Below, one piece after another: positions 1 to 9,390 of a stretch of 64,000 nt of DNA. This DNA is from Cereibacter azotoformans (lineage in GTDB: Bacteria; Pseudomonadota; Alphaproteobacteria; Rhodobacterales; Rhodobacteraceae), in contig JAGFXX010000001.1 of assembly GCA_017599285.1 (NCBI GenBank), forward strand, positions 2,542,001 to 2,606,000. Direction: 5' to 3'. The stretch's first letter is position 1. Each line of letters opens with the position of its first letter. Position numbers and translations under genes: made by a program. Under the pieces are notes generated by a model, which searched no databases, was not told the DNA's origin, and was given only the letters and a program-made list of their open reading frames with translations.

Positions 1-1
1 C

Positions 2-1156
2 GGCATGCTGCCGGTCGTGCGTGAGACATCCCTGGGCAGCACGACGGGGAATGACGCGCTGCTCATGACCCGTACGGGGTCGTTCAAGACGGATCCCAAT
101 GGCGTTCTAAAGACGGATACGGGTCTTGTGCTGCTCGGTTGGCCCGCCAACGCTGACGGGACGGTGCCCACCATGTCGCGCGACTCCATCTCCCAACTCC
201 AGCCGGTGGTCATCGCGGCCAATCAGACGGCAGCCGACCCGACGACGCGGATGAATCTGGGCGTCAATCTTCCTGCGGAGCGGACCAAGCTGGGCGCGTC
301 CGCTTCTCCCCTGACGGTGGCGGTCGAGTATTTTGGCAACCTCGGCACGTCCGAAACGCTGCAGGTCAGCTACTATCCGACGATCCCGACGGTTGCAGCG
401 GACTCACCCACCAACAAGTGGACGATGGTCATCCAGGATTCGGCCAGCTCTGACCGGACGATTGCGATCTACGAGTTGCAGTTCAGTGACGCGCGGAGTG
501 GCGGCGGCACGCTTCTCGATCTCTCTGGAGCCACGCCCGCCGGGTCTCCGGCCGTCAAGCCGCTGAGCACCTTCTCTCCGGTTGCAGGCGTGTCTTTCGA
601 TGTGGATCCCTACGGAACGGGCACGCCCACGGCCTCCCCCGCCTATAACAGCGCCACGGGCCAGGTGACGCTCGCCGTGGGCGGCAGCGCGGCCAACACG
701 CTTGATCTGACGCTTGGCAGACCGGGCAGCGCCAGTGCCCTCACGCAGGTCTCGGGCGACTTCGCCCAAACCGGCATTACCAAGAACGGATCGCCGGTGG
801 GCAACCTGACCGGCGTCGAAATCGATGCCGGAGGTCTCATCAAGGCCACCTACGACACCGGATTCACGCGGGTCATCTATCAGATCCCGCTGGTGGACGT
901 GCCCAACTACAACGGGCTGACCGCGCTCAACAACCAGACCTTCGCGATCTCGCCGGATTCGGGCTCGTTCTATCTCTGGGATGCGGGCGACGGCCCGACG
1001 GGTGACGTCGTCGGTTATGCGCGGGAGGGCTCGACAACAGACGTCGCGCAGGAGTTGACGAACCTCATCCAGACCCAGCGGGCCTATTCCTCCAACGCAA
1101 AGATCATCCAGACCGTGGATGAAATGCTGCAGGAAACCACCAACCTCAAGCGCTGA
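2..1156 (+). CDS. flgE: Flagellar hook protein FlgE, 5'-truncated by the window edge
   Basis: Carboxy-terminal part of the hook protein, which polymerises outside the cell to form the universal joint between rod and filament. The visible N-terminal part carries the D1-type segment with TRTGSF, then VLLGWPANADG. The last 35 residues (ELTNLIQTQRAYSSNAKIIQ and on) are the classic flagellar rod/hook C-terminal D0 helix. The reading frame is open to the first bases of the window, so the true start lies upstream; roughly 80 residues are missing by comparison with the family. It is the first visible gene of a rightward run, with flgK starting 11 bases after its stop. Confidence 0.9.
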   Translation, partial: GMLPVVRETSLGSTTGNDALLMTRTGSFKTDPNGVLKTDTGLVLLGWPANADGTVPTMSRDSISQLQPVVIAANQTAADPTTRMNLGVNLPAERTKLGASASPLTVAVEYFGNLGTSETLQVSYYPTIPTVAADSPTNKWTMVIQDSASSDRTIAIYELQFSDARSGGGTLLDLSGATPAGSPAVKPLSTFSPVAGVSFDVDPYGTGTPTASPAYNSATGQVTLAVGGSAANTLDLTLGRPGSASALTQVSGDFAQTGITKNGSPVGNLTGVEIDAGGLIKATYDTGFTRVIYQIPLVDVPNYNGLTALNNQTFAISPDSGSFYLWDAGDGPTGDVVGYAREGSTTDVAQELTNLIQTQRAYSSNAKIIQTVDEMLQETTNLKR

Positions 1157-1167
1157 CGGGCTGAGAC

Positions 1168-2598
1168 ATGAGCATCACCACCGCCCTGTCGAGCGCGCTT
1201 TCCGGTCTCACCGTCACGTCGCGGGGAGTCGAGACTGCCGCGAACAACATCGCCAATGCCCTGACCGAGGGCTTTGCGCGGCGCGAGCTCGAGGTGTCGG
1301 CCCGGGCTTACGGCGGCGAAGGGCAGGGCGTCCGGGTGGTGGGCGTCAACCGCATCATCGACATGACCCTGGTCGGCGATCGACGGCTTGCGGACGCGGC
1401 GGCGGGCGACCGCAATACGCGGTCCGCCTTCTATGAGAGCATTGCAAAGGTTGTGGGGGACACGGCGGACGGCTCCCTGCTGTCCCGCATCACGGGTCTT
1501 TCGGCCGCTCTCGCCTCAGCCGCCAGCCGGCCTGAATCGACAGTTCGTCTGCAGGATGTGCTCGACACGGCTCAGGCGCTGGTCTCCGGCCTGAACGCGG
1601 CGTCCGATGCGGTGCTGACCGCACGTCGCGGCGCGGATGCCTCGATCGCGGACCAGGTGGACCAGCTGAACGCGGGGTTGGAGAGTGTGAGGGATCTCAA
1701 CCTCCGCATCACGCGCCTCCGGGTGACCGGGCGCGACAGTTCCGCGCTCGAGGATGAACGGCAGCGGGTGGTGGACAGCATGGCCACCATCGTGCCTCTC
1801 CGCGAAATCGAGCGGGAGAACGGCCAGATCGCGCTCTTCACCACGGGCGGGGCCGCCCTGCTGGACGGGCGCGTGGCCGAGATCGGTTTCACGCCGACAC
1901 CGGGACTGGTCTCGGCGTCTTCGTCCTTGGGAAGTCTGACCATGGATGGCAGGCCGATCAGCGTGCCAGGCGACCCGGGCCTGATGGCGGGCGGCTCGCT
2001 TTCGGCGGCCTTTGCCGTTCGCGACACGCTTGCGCCGAACGAGCAGCAAAGGCTCGATGCGCTGGCCCGAGACCTGATCGAGCGGTTCACGGCCGCGGAC
2101 TCCAGTCTGTCCGCGGGCGACGCAGGTCTCTTCACCGACGAAGGTCTTGCCTTCGACGCGGCAAATGCAAGCGGTCTGGCGGGCCGCATCGGTGTGAACG
2201 GCAAGGTTGATCCAGAACGGGGAGGGGCGCTGCGCTATCTGCGTGACGGTCTTCAGTCGGCGGCCGGCAGCACGGGAGATGGCACGCTCTTCAACGCCAT
2301 GAGTGCGGCTCTCGATCGTCGTGTTCCCTGTTCCGCGGCGGACATCGAGGGCAGTTTCAGCCTTGCAGGCCTCGCGACCGAGATCGTCTCGGGCCTGTCC
2401 TCCTCGCTGCTTTCGGCCGATCAGGAGGCGAGCTTTGCTTCGGCGAGGCGCGACGAGCTTCAGGTCCTCGTCCTGGGTGACGGTGTCGACACCGACAAGG
2501 AACTCGAGCAGCTCCTCCTGCTCGAGCGCGCCTACGCGGCCAACGCCAAGGTGGTCACGGCCTGTGATGCCCTTCTTCAATATCTTCTGGAGATGTAG
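1168..2598 (+). CDS. flgK: Flagellar hook-filament junction protein FlgK (HAP1)
   Basis: Forms the first junction zone between hook and filament. The N-terminal helix (SITTALSSALSGL, then ETAANNIANALTEGFARRE) is the D0 helix with the ANNIAN motif of FlgK/FlgE-type axial proteins. The C-terminal helix (LEQLLLLERAYAANAKVV) is the partner D0 helix. At 476 residues it has the usual FlgK length for alphaproteobacteria. It follows flgE by 11 bases and its TAG stop abuts the flgL ATG directly, so the two are translationally linked. Confidence 0.92.
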   Translation: MSITTALSSALSGLTVTSRGVETAANNIANALTEGFARRELEVSARAYGGEGQGVRVVGVNRIIDMTLVGDRRLADAAAGDRNTRSAFYESIAKVVGDTADGSLLSRITGLSAALASAASRPESTVRLQDVLDTAQALVSGLNAASDAVLTARRGADASIADQVDQLNAGLESVRDLNLRITRLRVTGRDSSALEDERQRVVDSMATIVPLREIERENGQIALFTTGGAALLDGRVAEIGFTPTPGLVSASSSLGSLTMDGRPISVPGDPGLMAGGSLSAAFAVRDTLAPNEQQRLDALARDLIERFTAADSSLSAGDAGLFTDEGLAFDAANASGLAGRIGVNGKVDPERGGALRYLRDGLQSAAGSTGDGTLFNAMSAALDRRVPCSAADIEGSFSLAGLATEIVSGLSSSLLSADQEASFASARRDELQVLVLGDGVDTDKELEQLLLLERAYAANAKVVTACDALLQYLLEM

Positions 2599-3600
2599 AT
2601 GAGCGCTGTTTCCCTGGGCGATCTCGCGCGGACCTTCATGCTTCGGCGACAGAACGTAGCCCTGAAGGCCGATGCACAGCGCCTGTCGACGGAAGTCATC
2701 ACCGGGCTCGCGGCGGATACGCGCAGGAAGGTCGGCGGCGATCTCGCCGTCCTCAACAGCATGGATTCCAGTTTGGCTCTCCTCGCCGCACGCTCTTCCA
2801 TAACGACAGAGACAGCGATGACCGCCTCTGCCATGCAGACGGCGCTCGCGCAGATGGACGGAGTGGCTTCCGGGCTCTCGCTTGATCTTCTGAGCCTGAC
2901 GCCCGGGGGCTCGAGCACGACGATCGACCAGTTGGGTGAACAGGCCGAAGACGCCTTCCGAAGCGCCGTCTCGGCCCTGAACACCCAGGTCGGCGACCGC
3001 TCGATCTTTGGAGGCACAAGACCGCAGGCGGCCGCGGTGGTGGACGCCGACGCTCTTCTGGGCCTGCTCGACACTGTCGCGGCAGGTGCGGCGAGCGCCG
3101 CCGATGTTCAGACGGCAATCGGGAACTGGTTTGACAGCCCCGCCGGATATGCGGGTCTCGCTTATGGCGGAGGGGATGTGCTGGCCCCGGTGACCGTCGG
3201 TCCCGGCGAGAAGGTCACGCTTGGTGTGACGGCAAATGATCCCGCCCTGCGGGAGACACTGAAAGGTCTGGCCATGGCGGCGATGCTCAACCGGGGCGCC
3301 TTGGCGGGCGCGTCGGCCGACCGGGCCGAACTGGCTCAGATTGCGGGCAAGGTCCTTGTCCAGGGCCACGGCGAACGTGTGGATCTGGCCGCGCGTCTGG
3401 GGCGGACGGAAGCACGGATCGACCAGGCTGCCAGTGCCGCCGCCGCGGAGGCGACCGCTCTCAAGATCGCGCGCAAGGATCTGCTGGGGATCGACGAATA
3501 TGAGGCGGCAAGTCGGCTGCAGGCCACCCAGTCCCAGTTGGAGACGCTCTACAGCCTCACAGCGCGCCTGAGCCGCCTGAGCCTGACGGACTACCTGTGA
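2599..3600 (+). CDS. flgL: Flagellar hook-filament junction protein FlgL (HAP3)
   Basis: Second junction protein, connecting FlgK to flagellin. It has a flagellin-like N-terminal helix (MSAVSLGDLARTFMLRRQNV) and a C-terminal helical segment (ATQSQLETLYSLTARLSRLS), with a short variable centre containing the family-type SIFGG motif near residue 135. At 333 residues it fits FlgL. The start is the ATG immediately after the flgK stop, and its own TGA overlaps the first ATG of flgI. Assignment as FlgL rather than a flagellin rests on its position after flgK and on the centre of the protein. Confidence 0.85.
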   Translation: MSAVSLGDLARTFMLRRQNVALKADAQRLSTEVITGLAADTRRKVGGDLAVLNSMDSSLALLAARSSITTETAMTASAMQTALAQMDGVASGLSLDLLSLTPGGSSTTIDQLGEQAEDAFRSAVSALNTQVGDRSIFGGTRPQAAAVVDADALLGLLDTVAAGAASAADVQTAIGNWFDSPAGYAGLAYGGGDVLAPVTVGPGEKVTLGVTANDPALRETLKGLAMAAMLNRGALAGASADRAELAQIAGKVLVQGHGERVDLAARLGRTEARIDQAASAAAAEATALKIARKDLLGIDEYEAASRLQATQSQLETLYSLTARLSRLSLTDYL

Positions 3601-4697
3601 TGCTGATCCGGCTGCTCGTCCTGTTTCTCTGCCTGACATCCTCGGCCTCCGCCGGTCAGATCCGGATCAAGGATCTGGTCCGCTTTGACGGTGTGCGCGG
3701 CAACGACCTGGTCGGCTACGGGCTGGTCGTGGGACTCAATGGAACGGGCGACGGGCTGCGCAACTCGCCCTTCACCGAAGACATCATGTCAAACCTTCTG
3801 GAACGGCTGGGTGTCAACGTGACCGGCGAGGAGTACAGGCCGAAAAACGTGGCCGCCGTCTTCGTGACCGCCACGCTGCCGCCCTTTGCGAGGGCGGGCG
3901 CGCAGATCGACGTGACGGTCTCGGCGATGGGGGATGCGAAGAGCCTCCTGGGCGGCACTCTGGTGATGACGCCCCTGAACGGCGCCGACGGGCAGATCTA
4001 TGCCGTGGCGCAGGGCGCGATCATCGCAGGTGGCATCGCGGCTGAGGGGCAGGCCGCGCGCGTGGTGCAGGGTGTTCCGACCGCCGGCATGATCCCGGAA
4101 GGCGCGCGTGTTGAACGCGAAGTGGATTTCGATTTCGCGAGTCTGAACAACGTCCGGCTCGCCCTGCGGACGCCCGATTTCACCACGGCAGGTCGGATCG
4201 AGGAGCGGATCAACCGCGAGCTTGGTCGCGGTGTGGCCGCGATGCTCGACGCGGGCACCGTCTCGCTCGATCTCGCGCGGGTGCGCTCGCCCTCACCCGC
4301 CCACACGCTGAGCCGCATCGAGAACCTTGCGGTCGAGCCCCAGATGGTTGCGCGGGTCGTCGTGGATCAGCGGTCGGGGACGATCGTGATCGGCGAGGAG
4401 GTGCGGATCAGCCGCGTGGCCGTGGCACAGGGCGGGCTGACCTTGCGCGTCGAGGAGCAGCCCGCCGTTGTTCAGCCGAACCCCTTCAGCCAGGGCGAAA
4501 CGATCGTCGTCCCTCGCACCCGCGCGTCCATCGAGGAACGCGAGGGCACCGGGCTTGCCGAGATCCCCTCGGAGACCACCCTGTCTCGCGTGGTCGCCGG
4601 CCTGAACGCTCTCGGGGTCGCGCCCAATGACATGATCGACATCCTCAAGAGCATCCATGCCGCCGGAGCACTTCATGCCGAGTTCATCGTGAAATGA
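3600..4697 (+). CDS. flgI: Flagellar P-ring protein FlgI
   Basis: Builds the P-ring bushing around the rod in the peptidoglycan layer. It opens with a cleavable signal peptide (MLIRLLVLFLCLTSSASA) followed by the family signature IRIKDLVRFDGVRGNDLVGY and GLNGTGD. The C-terminal part (LNALGVAPNDMIDILKSIHA, GALHAEFIVK) is also typical. I chose the ATG at 3600, which overlaps the flgL TGA; a GTG three bases earlier is possible. The length of 365 residues is normal. Its end overlaps the convergent histidine kinase gene by 14 bases. Confidence 0.95.
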   Translation: MLIRLLVLFLCLTSSASAGQIRIKDLVRFDGVRGNDLVGYGLVVGLNGTGDGLRNSPFTEDIMSNLLERLGVNVTGEEYRPKNVAAVFVTATLPPFARAGAQIDVTVSAMGDAKSLLGGTLVMTPLNGADGQIYAVAQGAIIAGGIAAEGQAARVVQGVPTAGMIPEGARVEREVDFDFASLNNVRLALRTPDFTTAGRIEERINRELGRGVAAMLDAGTVSLDLARVRSPSPAHTLSRIENLAVEPQMVARVVVDQRSGTIVIGEEVRISRVAVAQGGLTLRVEEQPAVVQPNPFSQGETIVVPRTRASIEEREGTGLAEIPSETTLSRVVAGLNALGVAPNDMIDILKSIHAAGALHAEFIVK

Positions 4698-7515
4698 CCT
4701 CACCGGCCAGGAGTCGCGCCACGCACTCGAGCATCGCCTCGTCTCCGAACGGCTTGATCAGCACGTCGGCGTGCGGCCTGAACTCGAGATCGGGGATCTG
4801 GCTGTCGCCCGTCGCGAACAGGATCGGCAGATCCGGGCGGATGGTCCGGGCCGTCCGGGCCAGTTCGAGGCCGCTCATGTCAGGCAGGCCAAGATCCACC
4901 AGCAGCATGTCCGGGGCTTCCTGCCTGATCTGCAGGAGCGCGGCACCACCTGCCCCTGCCTGAGTAACCCGGTAGCCGGCCTCCGCCAGCGTCTCGGCGA
5001 GGTTCATGCGGATGATGACATCGTCCTCGCACACAAGCACATGGCGCGCGGGTGCCGGCGGCGCGCTCGGTGAACCGCCCGTCGAAAGCACTTCGCGGAT
5101 CTTCCGTGCCAGGGCCTCCTGCGTGTAGGGCTTGCTGAGCAGGTGCACGCCGCTGTCAAGTCGGCCCCCGTGCACGATGGAATTCTGCGTGTAACCCGAG
5201 GTGAAGAGGACCGGCAGACCGGGCCTCAGCATCCGGGCCTTCTCTGCCAGCTGCCGGCTGTTCAGCTGCCCGGGCATGACGACATCGGTGAAGAGCAGAT
5301 CGATGCGGGCGCCGCTTTCGACGATCGTCAGCGCACGATCGGCATCCCGGGCCTGCAGGACCGCATAGCCCAGATCATGCAGAAGACCCGCTGCGGTGAG
5401 GCGCACCTGCTCGTCATCCTCGACCAGCAGAATCGTCTCGTCGCCACCGGTCATGGGACCGATCGCCGGAGGCCGCGCAGCATCTTCGGCCTCGAGGGAG
5501 CGGGGCAGGTAGATCTTGATCGATGTGCCGTTGCCGACCTCGCTGTAGATCTTGATATGTCCCCCCGACTGTTTGACGAATCCATAGACCATGGACATCC
5601 CCAAACCCGTGCCGCGCCCTTCCGCCTTTGTGGTGAAAAAAGGTTCAAACACGCGCTCGATGATGTCGGGGGCCATGCCGCAGCCGGTGTCGGTTACGGC
5701 CAGCATGACATACTGGCCCGGTGCCAGATCCTGGATCCCCTTGGTGTAGGCATCGTCCAGCCAGGAGTTGCCGATTTCAATCGTGAGGTGCCCGCGGCCG
5801 TCCATGGCGTCGCGCGCATTGATCGCCAGGTTGAGAAGAGCCGTCTCGACATTCGCCGGATCCACGCAGGTGTTCCACAGCCCGCCCGCCACGATCGTCT
5901 CGACCTCGATGCCCTCGCCCACGGCACTGCGGACGATATGGTCGGCGTCCCGCAGGAGCCGGCCGAGATTGATCACGCGGGGCGCCAGGGGCTGCCGGCG
6001 GCCGAAGGCCAGCAATTGTGACGCCAGAGTTGCACCGCGCCCGACGGCGCTCAGGGCCTGGTCGAGGCGGGGGCGTGCCGCATGTCCTTCGTCCAGCGAT
6101 CGCAGAGCCAGCTGCACGCTGCCCGTGATGGTCTGAAGCAAATTGTTGAAGTCATGAGCAATTCCACCTGCGAGATTTCCGATGGCCTCCATCTTCTGGC
6201 TCTGCCGCAGCGTGTTGCTCAGTTCCTCCAGCTCACGGTTGCGCTGCTCAACCCGCTCCTCAAGGGTGGCGTTCAGCCCGGCGATCGCTTCCTCGGCAAG
6301 CTTGCGATCCTCGATATCCGTGTTCGTGCCGATCCACCGCAGGATGTGGCCCTGGTCGTCGCGGATCGGCAAGGCCCGCGAGAGGTGCCATCGGTCGGCG
6401 CCGTCATGTCGCCGGATGCGGACCTCCTGCTCGAAGGGAACGCCCTGCGTCAGCGAGTTCGACCAGGCTTCCTGTGCGCGCTCCCTGTCCTCGGGGCGAA
6501 GGATGGACATGGGCGCCGCTCCCACCAGGTCCTCGGCCGGCAGACCGCAGTAGTCGCGCAACCGATCGTTGATCCAGTCGAGCCTGCCATCGGTCCTCGC
6601 TGTCCAGACGTGGTTGGGCATCGTCTGCGCCATCAGCCGGAACCGCTCGCGCGTCTCGATCACCTCGGCTTCGGCCAGCTTCTGGCCCGTGACGTCATGG
6701 CCCTCGACGAAGACGCCGCGCACATCCCCATCCGGGCCCCGCAGTGGACACATGATGAAATCGACGTATCTGCGGTCCATCTCGGCGCCGTTGCGCAGCA
6801 GGACAGGCGCGGCGCGGCGGGTGAACGCCCGGCCGGTCAGGAACACATCGTCCAGAAGCTCGAAGAACCCCTGTCCGTCGAGTTCTGGCAGCGCCTCGCG
6901 CACCGTGCGATGCACCAGGTCGCGACGCCCCACGAGTTGCAGGTACGCCTGGTTCACGATGCGGAAGACATGATCCCGGCCCTCAAGCACGACCATGAAG
7001 CTCGGCGCCTGGTCGAACGCGCTGCGGAAGAAATCGATCGCGCTGCCGAGTTCGAGGTTCTCGCGCGTCACCGCCTCGGCGCGCCGGATCATCCGCGCCT
7101 GATCCGAAGGCTGCGCGCCGACCCCGTCCTCACGATAAAGCGCCGTGATGTCGTTGGTGTTCTGCAGGATGAACTCCACCTGCCCGTCTGCATCCTTGAT
7201 CGGCGTGTTCGTCGCGCTCCAGAACCGGTCCTCCTTCCGGCCGTCGCCGCTTGTGATCGGGTAGGGGATGAGCGGCAGATGGTCGGGGCGCCCCAGTTCG
7301 ATCACCCTGCGAAAGGAGCCGCGGAGCATCTGGTCAGGGATGGAATCCGGGTCGGCCGGAAAGACGTCGGTCATGCACTTGCCGATAATGTCCTCGCGCG
7401 TGCGCCCGGTGGCACGCAGGTAGGCGGTATTCGCCCAGATCATTGTCAAATCGCGTTTCAGAAGAACGTAGGGTGATGGATCTTCGGCAAAAATCTTGTC
7501 AAGTGCGACGAGCAT
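4684..7515 (-). CDS. Soluble PAS-type hybrid histidine kinase with two receiver domains
   Basis: A 943-residue cytoplasmic sensor with no membrane segment. Order: PAS 1 (about residues 5-125), PAS 2 (about 170-290), PAS 3 (about 295-415), a short coiled coil, HisKA with phospho-acceptor His in GGIAHDFNNLLQ (about 455), HATPase with N-box LLNLAINARDAM and G-boxes VTDTGCGM and GRGTGLGMSMVYG, then two receivers with phospho-acceptor Asp in LLFTDVVMPG and LLVDLGLPDM. The start chosen (ATG at 7515) begins right before PAS 1; longer upstream starts read into non-conserved sequence. The HDFNN H-box is shared with CckA-like kinases, but CckA proper has membrane segments. Position between flgI and the other flagellar genes suggests, but does not prove, control of motility. 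Its downstream partner is not visible. Confidence 0.85.
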   Translation of the reverse strand: MLVALDKIFAEDPSPYVLLKRDLTMIWANTAYLRATGRTREDIIGKCMTDVFPADPDSIPDQMLRGSFRRVIELGRPDHLPLIPYPITSGDGRKEDRFWSATNTPIKDADGQVEFILQNTNDITALYREDGVGAQPSDQARMIRRAEAVTRENLELGSAIDFFRSAFDQAPSFMVVLEGRDHVFRIVNQAYLQLVGRRDLVHRTVREALPELDGQGFFELLDDVFLTGRAFTRRAAPVLLRNGAEMDRRYVDFIMCPLRGPDGDVRGVFVEGHDVTGQKLAEAEVIETRERFRLMAQTMPNHVWTARTDGRLDWINDRLRDYCGLPAEDLVGAAPMSILRPEDRERAQEAWSNSLTQGVPFEQEVRIRRHDGADRWHLSRALPIRDDQGHILRWIGTNTDIEDRKLAEEAIAGLNATLEERVEQRNRELEELSNTLRQSQKMEAIGNLAGGIAHDFNNLLQTITGSVQLALRSLDEGHAARPRLDQALSAVGRGATLASQLLAFGRRQPLAPRVINLGRLLRDADHIVRSAVGEGIEVETIVAGGLWNTCVDPANVETALLNLAINARDAMDGRGHLTIEIGNSWLDDAYTKGIQDLAPGQYVMLAVTDTGCGMAPDIIERVFEPFFTTKAEGRGTGLGMSMVYGFVKQSGGHIKIYSEVGNGTSIKIYLPRSLEAEDAARPPAIGPMTGGDETILLVEDDEQVRLTAAGLLHDLGYAVLQARDADRALTIVESGARIDLLFTDVVMPGQLNSRQLAEKARMLRPGLPVLFTSGYTQNSIVHGGRLDSGVHLLSKPYTQEALARKIREVLSTGGSPSAPPAPARHVLVCEDDVIIRMNLAETLAEAGYRVTQAGAGGAALLQIRQEAPDMLLVDLGLPDMSGLELARTARTIRPDLPILFATGDSQIPDLEFRPHADVLIKPFGDEAMLECVARLLAGEVISR

Positions 7516-7648
7516 CGGGCTCTCCGTGGAACTTCTCCGGATCGGAGACAGGCGCAGGATGACGATGTTCCCCGGCAGGGTAAAGACCACTCGTGTGGCA
7601 ATGGGACGCACCCTCCCTTCGGCCCCGCAGTGGTGGTATGCTGTCTGG

Positions 7649-8680
7649 ATGAAGCGGCCCCAGTTGGATCCCGATGAGACCTTGCCGTCCCTCTATGACC
7701 GGGAATCGGCTGATGATGACCTCTGGTTTGCCCCCTGCAGTCTCGATGAGGAGGAGCCGTCGCTCCGCGCGCCCCTGCCTGAGGCTGACCGCAAGGACCT
7801 GTTGCGTGCGGCGGAGTGGCGACGTGCGGAATCCGCGCTTGCTCCCGAGCTTGCGCGGGCTGCCCAGCGGTTTGGAGCCCTGGATGAGCGGCTGCGGGCA
7901 TCTTCCCCGGGGGCGCGCGAGCGCCTGGCGGTTCTCGAGGCTTCGGAGATCAGCTGGTGGGTCGGTGATCGCGTGACGGCGGACAGACTTTCGCTCTGGA
8001 TGGCGCTCCGGTTGAGCGCGGCGCACGAAGACAGCCTTGCCCTGTCGCGTGCCGCATGGGCTGCCCGCCGTCTGGTGTCCGGCCCCGGTCCCGAGACCGG
8101 CCTCGCGGCCTTCGTCGGGCGACCCGAGGACGCGGACTGGCTCATGGACTGGCGCGATGTGGAGGCGGCTTCGCTCGGACTTCATCCCATGACGCGGGCC
8201 GCCATGGGTTTTCACGGCTGGACGCTGATTTCCGGCGGAGCCGAAAGCCGGCGCATGGAAGCGGCCGTGGTCGCGGCCCGCGCGGCGGCCGTGGAAGGCC
8301 GGTCGCAGGCATTCCTGCCCCTCGCTTCCGGAGGAGCCACGGCTCTCCGATCAGGAGGCACGCCGGAAGAGCGACTCGCGCGCTGGTATGCCGGAGCGAA
8401 TCAGGCAACCTGGTCGCTCCTGCGGCTGCTTGACCGGCTGGACGACTGGCGCACGGTCGCGCTTGCCCGCGTCTCCGGCCTGTCCGGCAGGACGCCGCCG
8501 CGACTGATCGAGGCGCTCTGTCGTTGGCCGCTGCTCTCCGCTCCGGTCGCGGAAGCCGAAACCGGCTCGTCCCGCGCGGCCGTCCAGCGCAATCTCGAGC
8601 GTTTGACCGATCTTGGCCTGATCCGCGAGGTCACCGGGCAGGAACGCTTCCGGCTCTGGACGGCGGAGTTTCAGAAGTAA
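7649..8680 (+). CDS. DUF1612-type helix-turn-helix protein of unknown function
   Basis: Residues about 75-140 (ALDERL, SSPGARERLAVLEASEISWW, then SLALSRAAWAARRLVSG) and the C-terminal 60 residues (CRWPLLSAPVAEAETGSSRA, then LERLTDLGLIREVTGQERFR) resemble the rhizobial RHE_PE00001/DUF1612 family, whose last domain is a winged or helix-turn-helix DNA-binding module. The centre is alanine- and arginine-rich. Which start is used is uncertain: I chose ATG 7649, but in-frame ATGs at 7559 and 7565 would add about 30 residues. It is divergent from the hybrid kinase and its 3' end overlaps fliP by 10 bases on the opposite strand. The role is unknown; a DNA-binding regulator is an inference from the C-terminus. 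Confidence 0.6.
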   Translation: MKRPQLDPDETLPSLYDRESADDDLWFAPCSLDEEEPSLRAPLPEADRKDLLRAAEWRRAESALAPELARAAQRFGALDERLRASSPGARERLAVLEASEISWWVGDRVTADRLSLWMALRLSAAHEDSLALSRAAWAARRLVSGPGPETGLAAFVGRPEDADWLMDWRDVEAASLGLHPMTRAAMGFHGWTLISGGAESRRMEAAVVAARAAAVEGRSQAFLPLASGGATALRSGGTPEERLARWYAGANQATWSLLRLLDRLDDWRTVALARVSGLSGRTPPRLIEALCRWPLLSAPVAEAETGSSRAAVQRNLERLTDLGLIREVTGQERFRLWTAEFQK

Positions 8681-9390
8681 CTTCGCACGAGAGCGCCCGA
8701 GATCAGGCTCCAGCCGTCGCCCACCACGAAGAAGGCCAGTTTGAAGGGCATGGAGACGACGGCCGGAGGCACCATCATCATCCCCATGGACATAAGGACG
8801 GCAGCCACCACCAGATCGATGATCAGGAACGGCAGAAAGATCAGGAAGCCGATCTCGAAGGCGCGCTGGATCTCCGAGAGCAGGAACGACGGGACGAGCA
8901 CCGAGAACGGGGCCTCGAGGGGAGGCGAGATCTCGCCCGGCCTCAGCGCCTGAAGCGTCGAGAAGGTCTCGAGGTCGAGGCGCGCGGCCATGAAGCCCCG
9001 GAACGGGGCGCTGGCCAGGACGAGCGCCTGCTGAATGTCGATCTCGTTTCGGGTGAGCGGCTCGATGCCCCGGGTCCAGGCCTCGGTGAAGACCGGGTCC
9101 ATGATGTACCAGGTCAGAAAGAGCGCGAGACTGACAATGAGCATGTTGGGCGGCGCCTGCTGCAGCCCGATCGCCTGCCGCAGGATCGAGAGCACCGTCA
9201 CGATGAAGGGAAAGCAGGTGATCATCATCCCCAGGGCGGGCACGAGGCTGAGAAGCGTGATGAGCACGATGAGCTGGACGCTGCGCGTGGTGAGAGAGCT
9301 TCCGTCGCCAAAGTCCACCGAGAGGGACTGCCCCGCCGCCGGTGCAGCCGTGGCGGCAAGCACCAGAAGAGGCATGAACATGCGCGTCAC
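8671..9390 (-). CDS. fliP: Flagellar export-gate protein FliP
   Basis: Core membrane subunit of the flagellar type III export gate. It has an N-terminal signal peptide (ending near APAAGQ), the family segment LITLLSLVPALGMMITCFPF with FIVTVLSILRQAIGLQQAPPN, and C-terminal membrane segments (SEIQRAFEIGFLIFLPFLII, then MGMMMVPPAVVSMPFKLAFF). The length of 239 residues is normal. The start is taken as GTG 9390, because its GTGA overlaps the fliN stop and implies translational coupling; ATG 9381 is the alternative. It is the last gene of the leftward fliF-fliH-fliN-fliP operon. Confidence 0.95.
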   Translation of the reverse strand: MTRMFMPLLVLAATAAPAAGQSLSVDFGDGSSLTTRSVQLIVLITLLSLVPALGMMITCFPFIVTVLSILRQAIGLQQAPPNMLIVSLALFLTWYIMDPVFTEAWTRGIEPLTRNEIDIQQALVLASAPFRGFMAARLDLETFSTLQALRPGEISPPLEAPFSVLVPSFLLSEIQRAFEIGFLIFLPFLIIDLVVAAVLMSMGMMMVPPAVVSMPFKLAFFVVGDGWSLISGALVRSYF

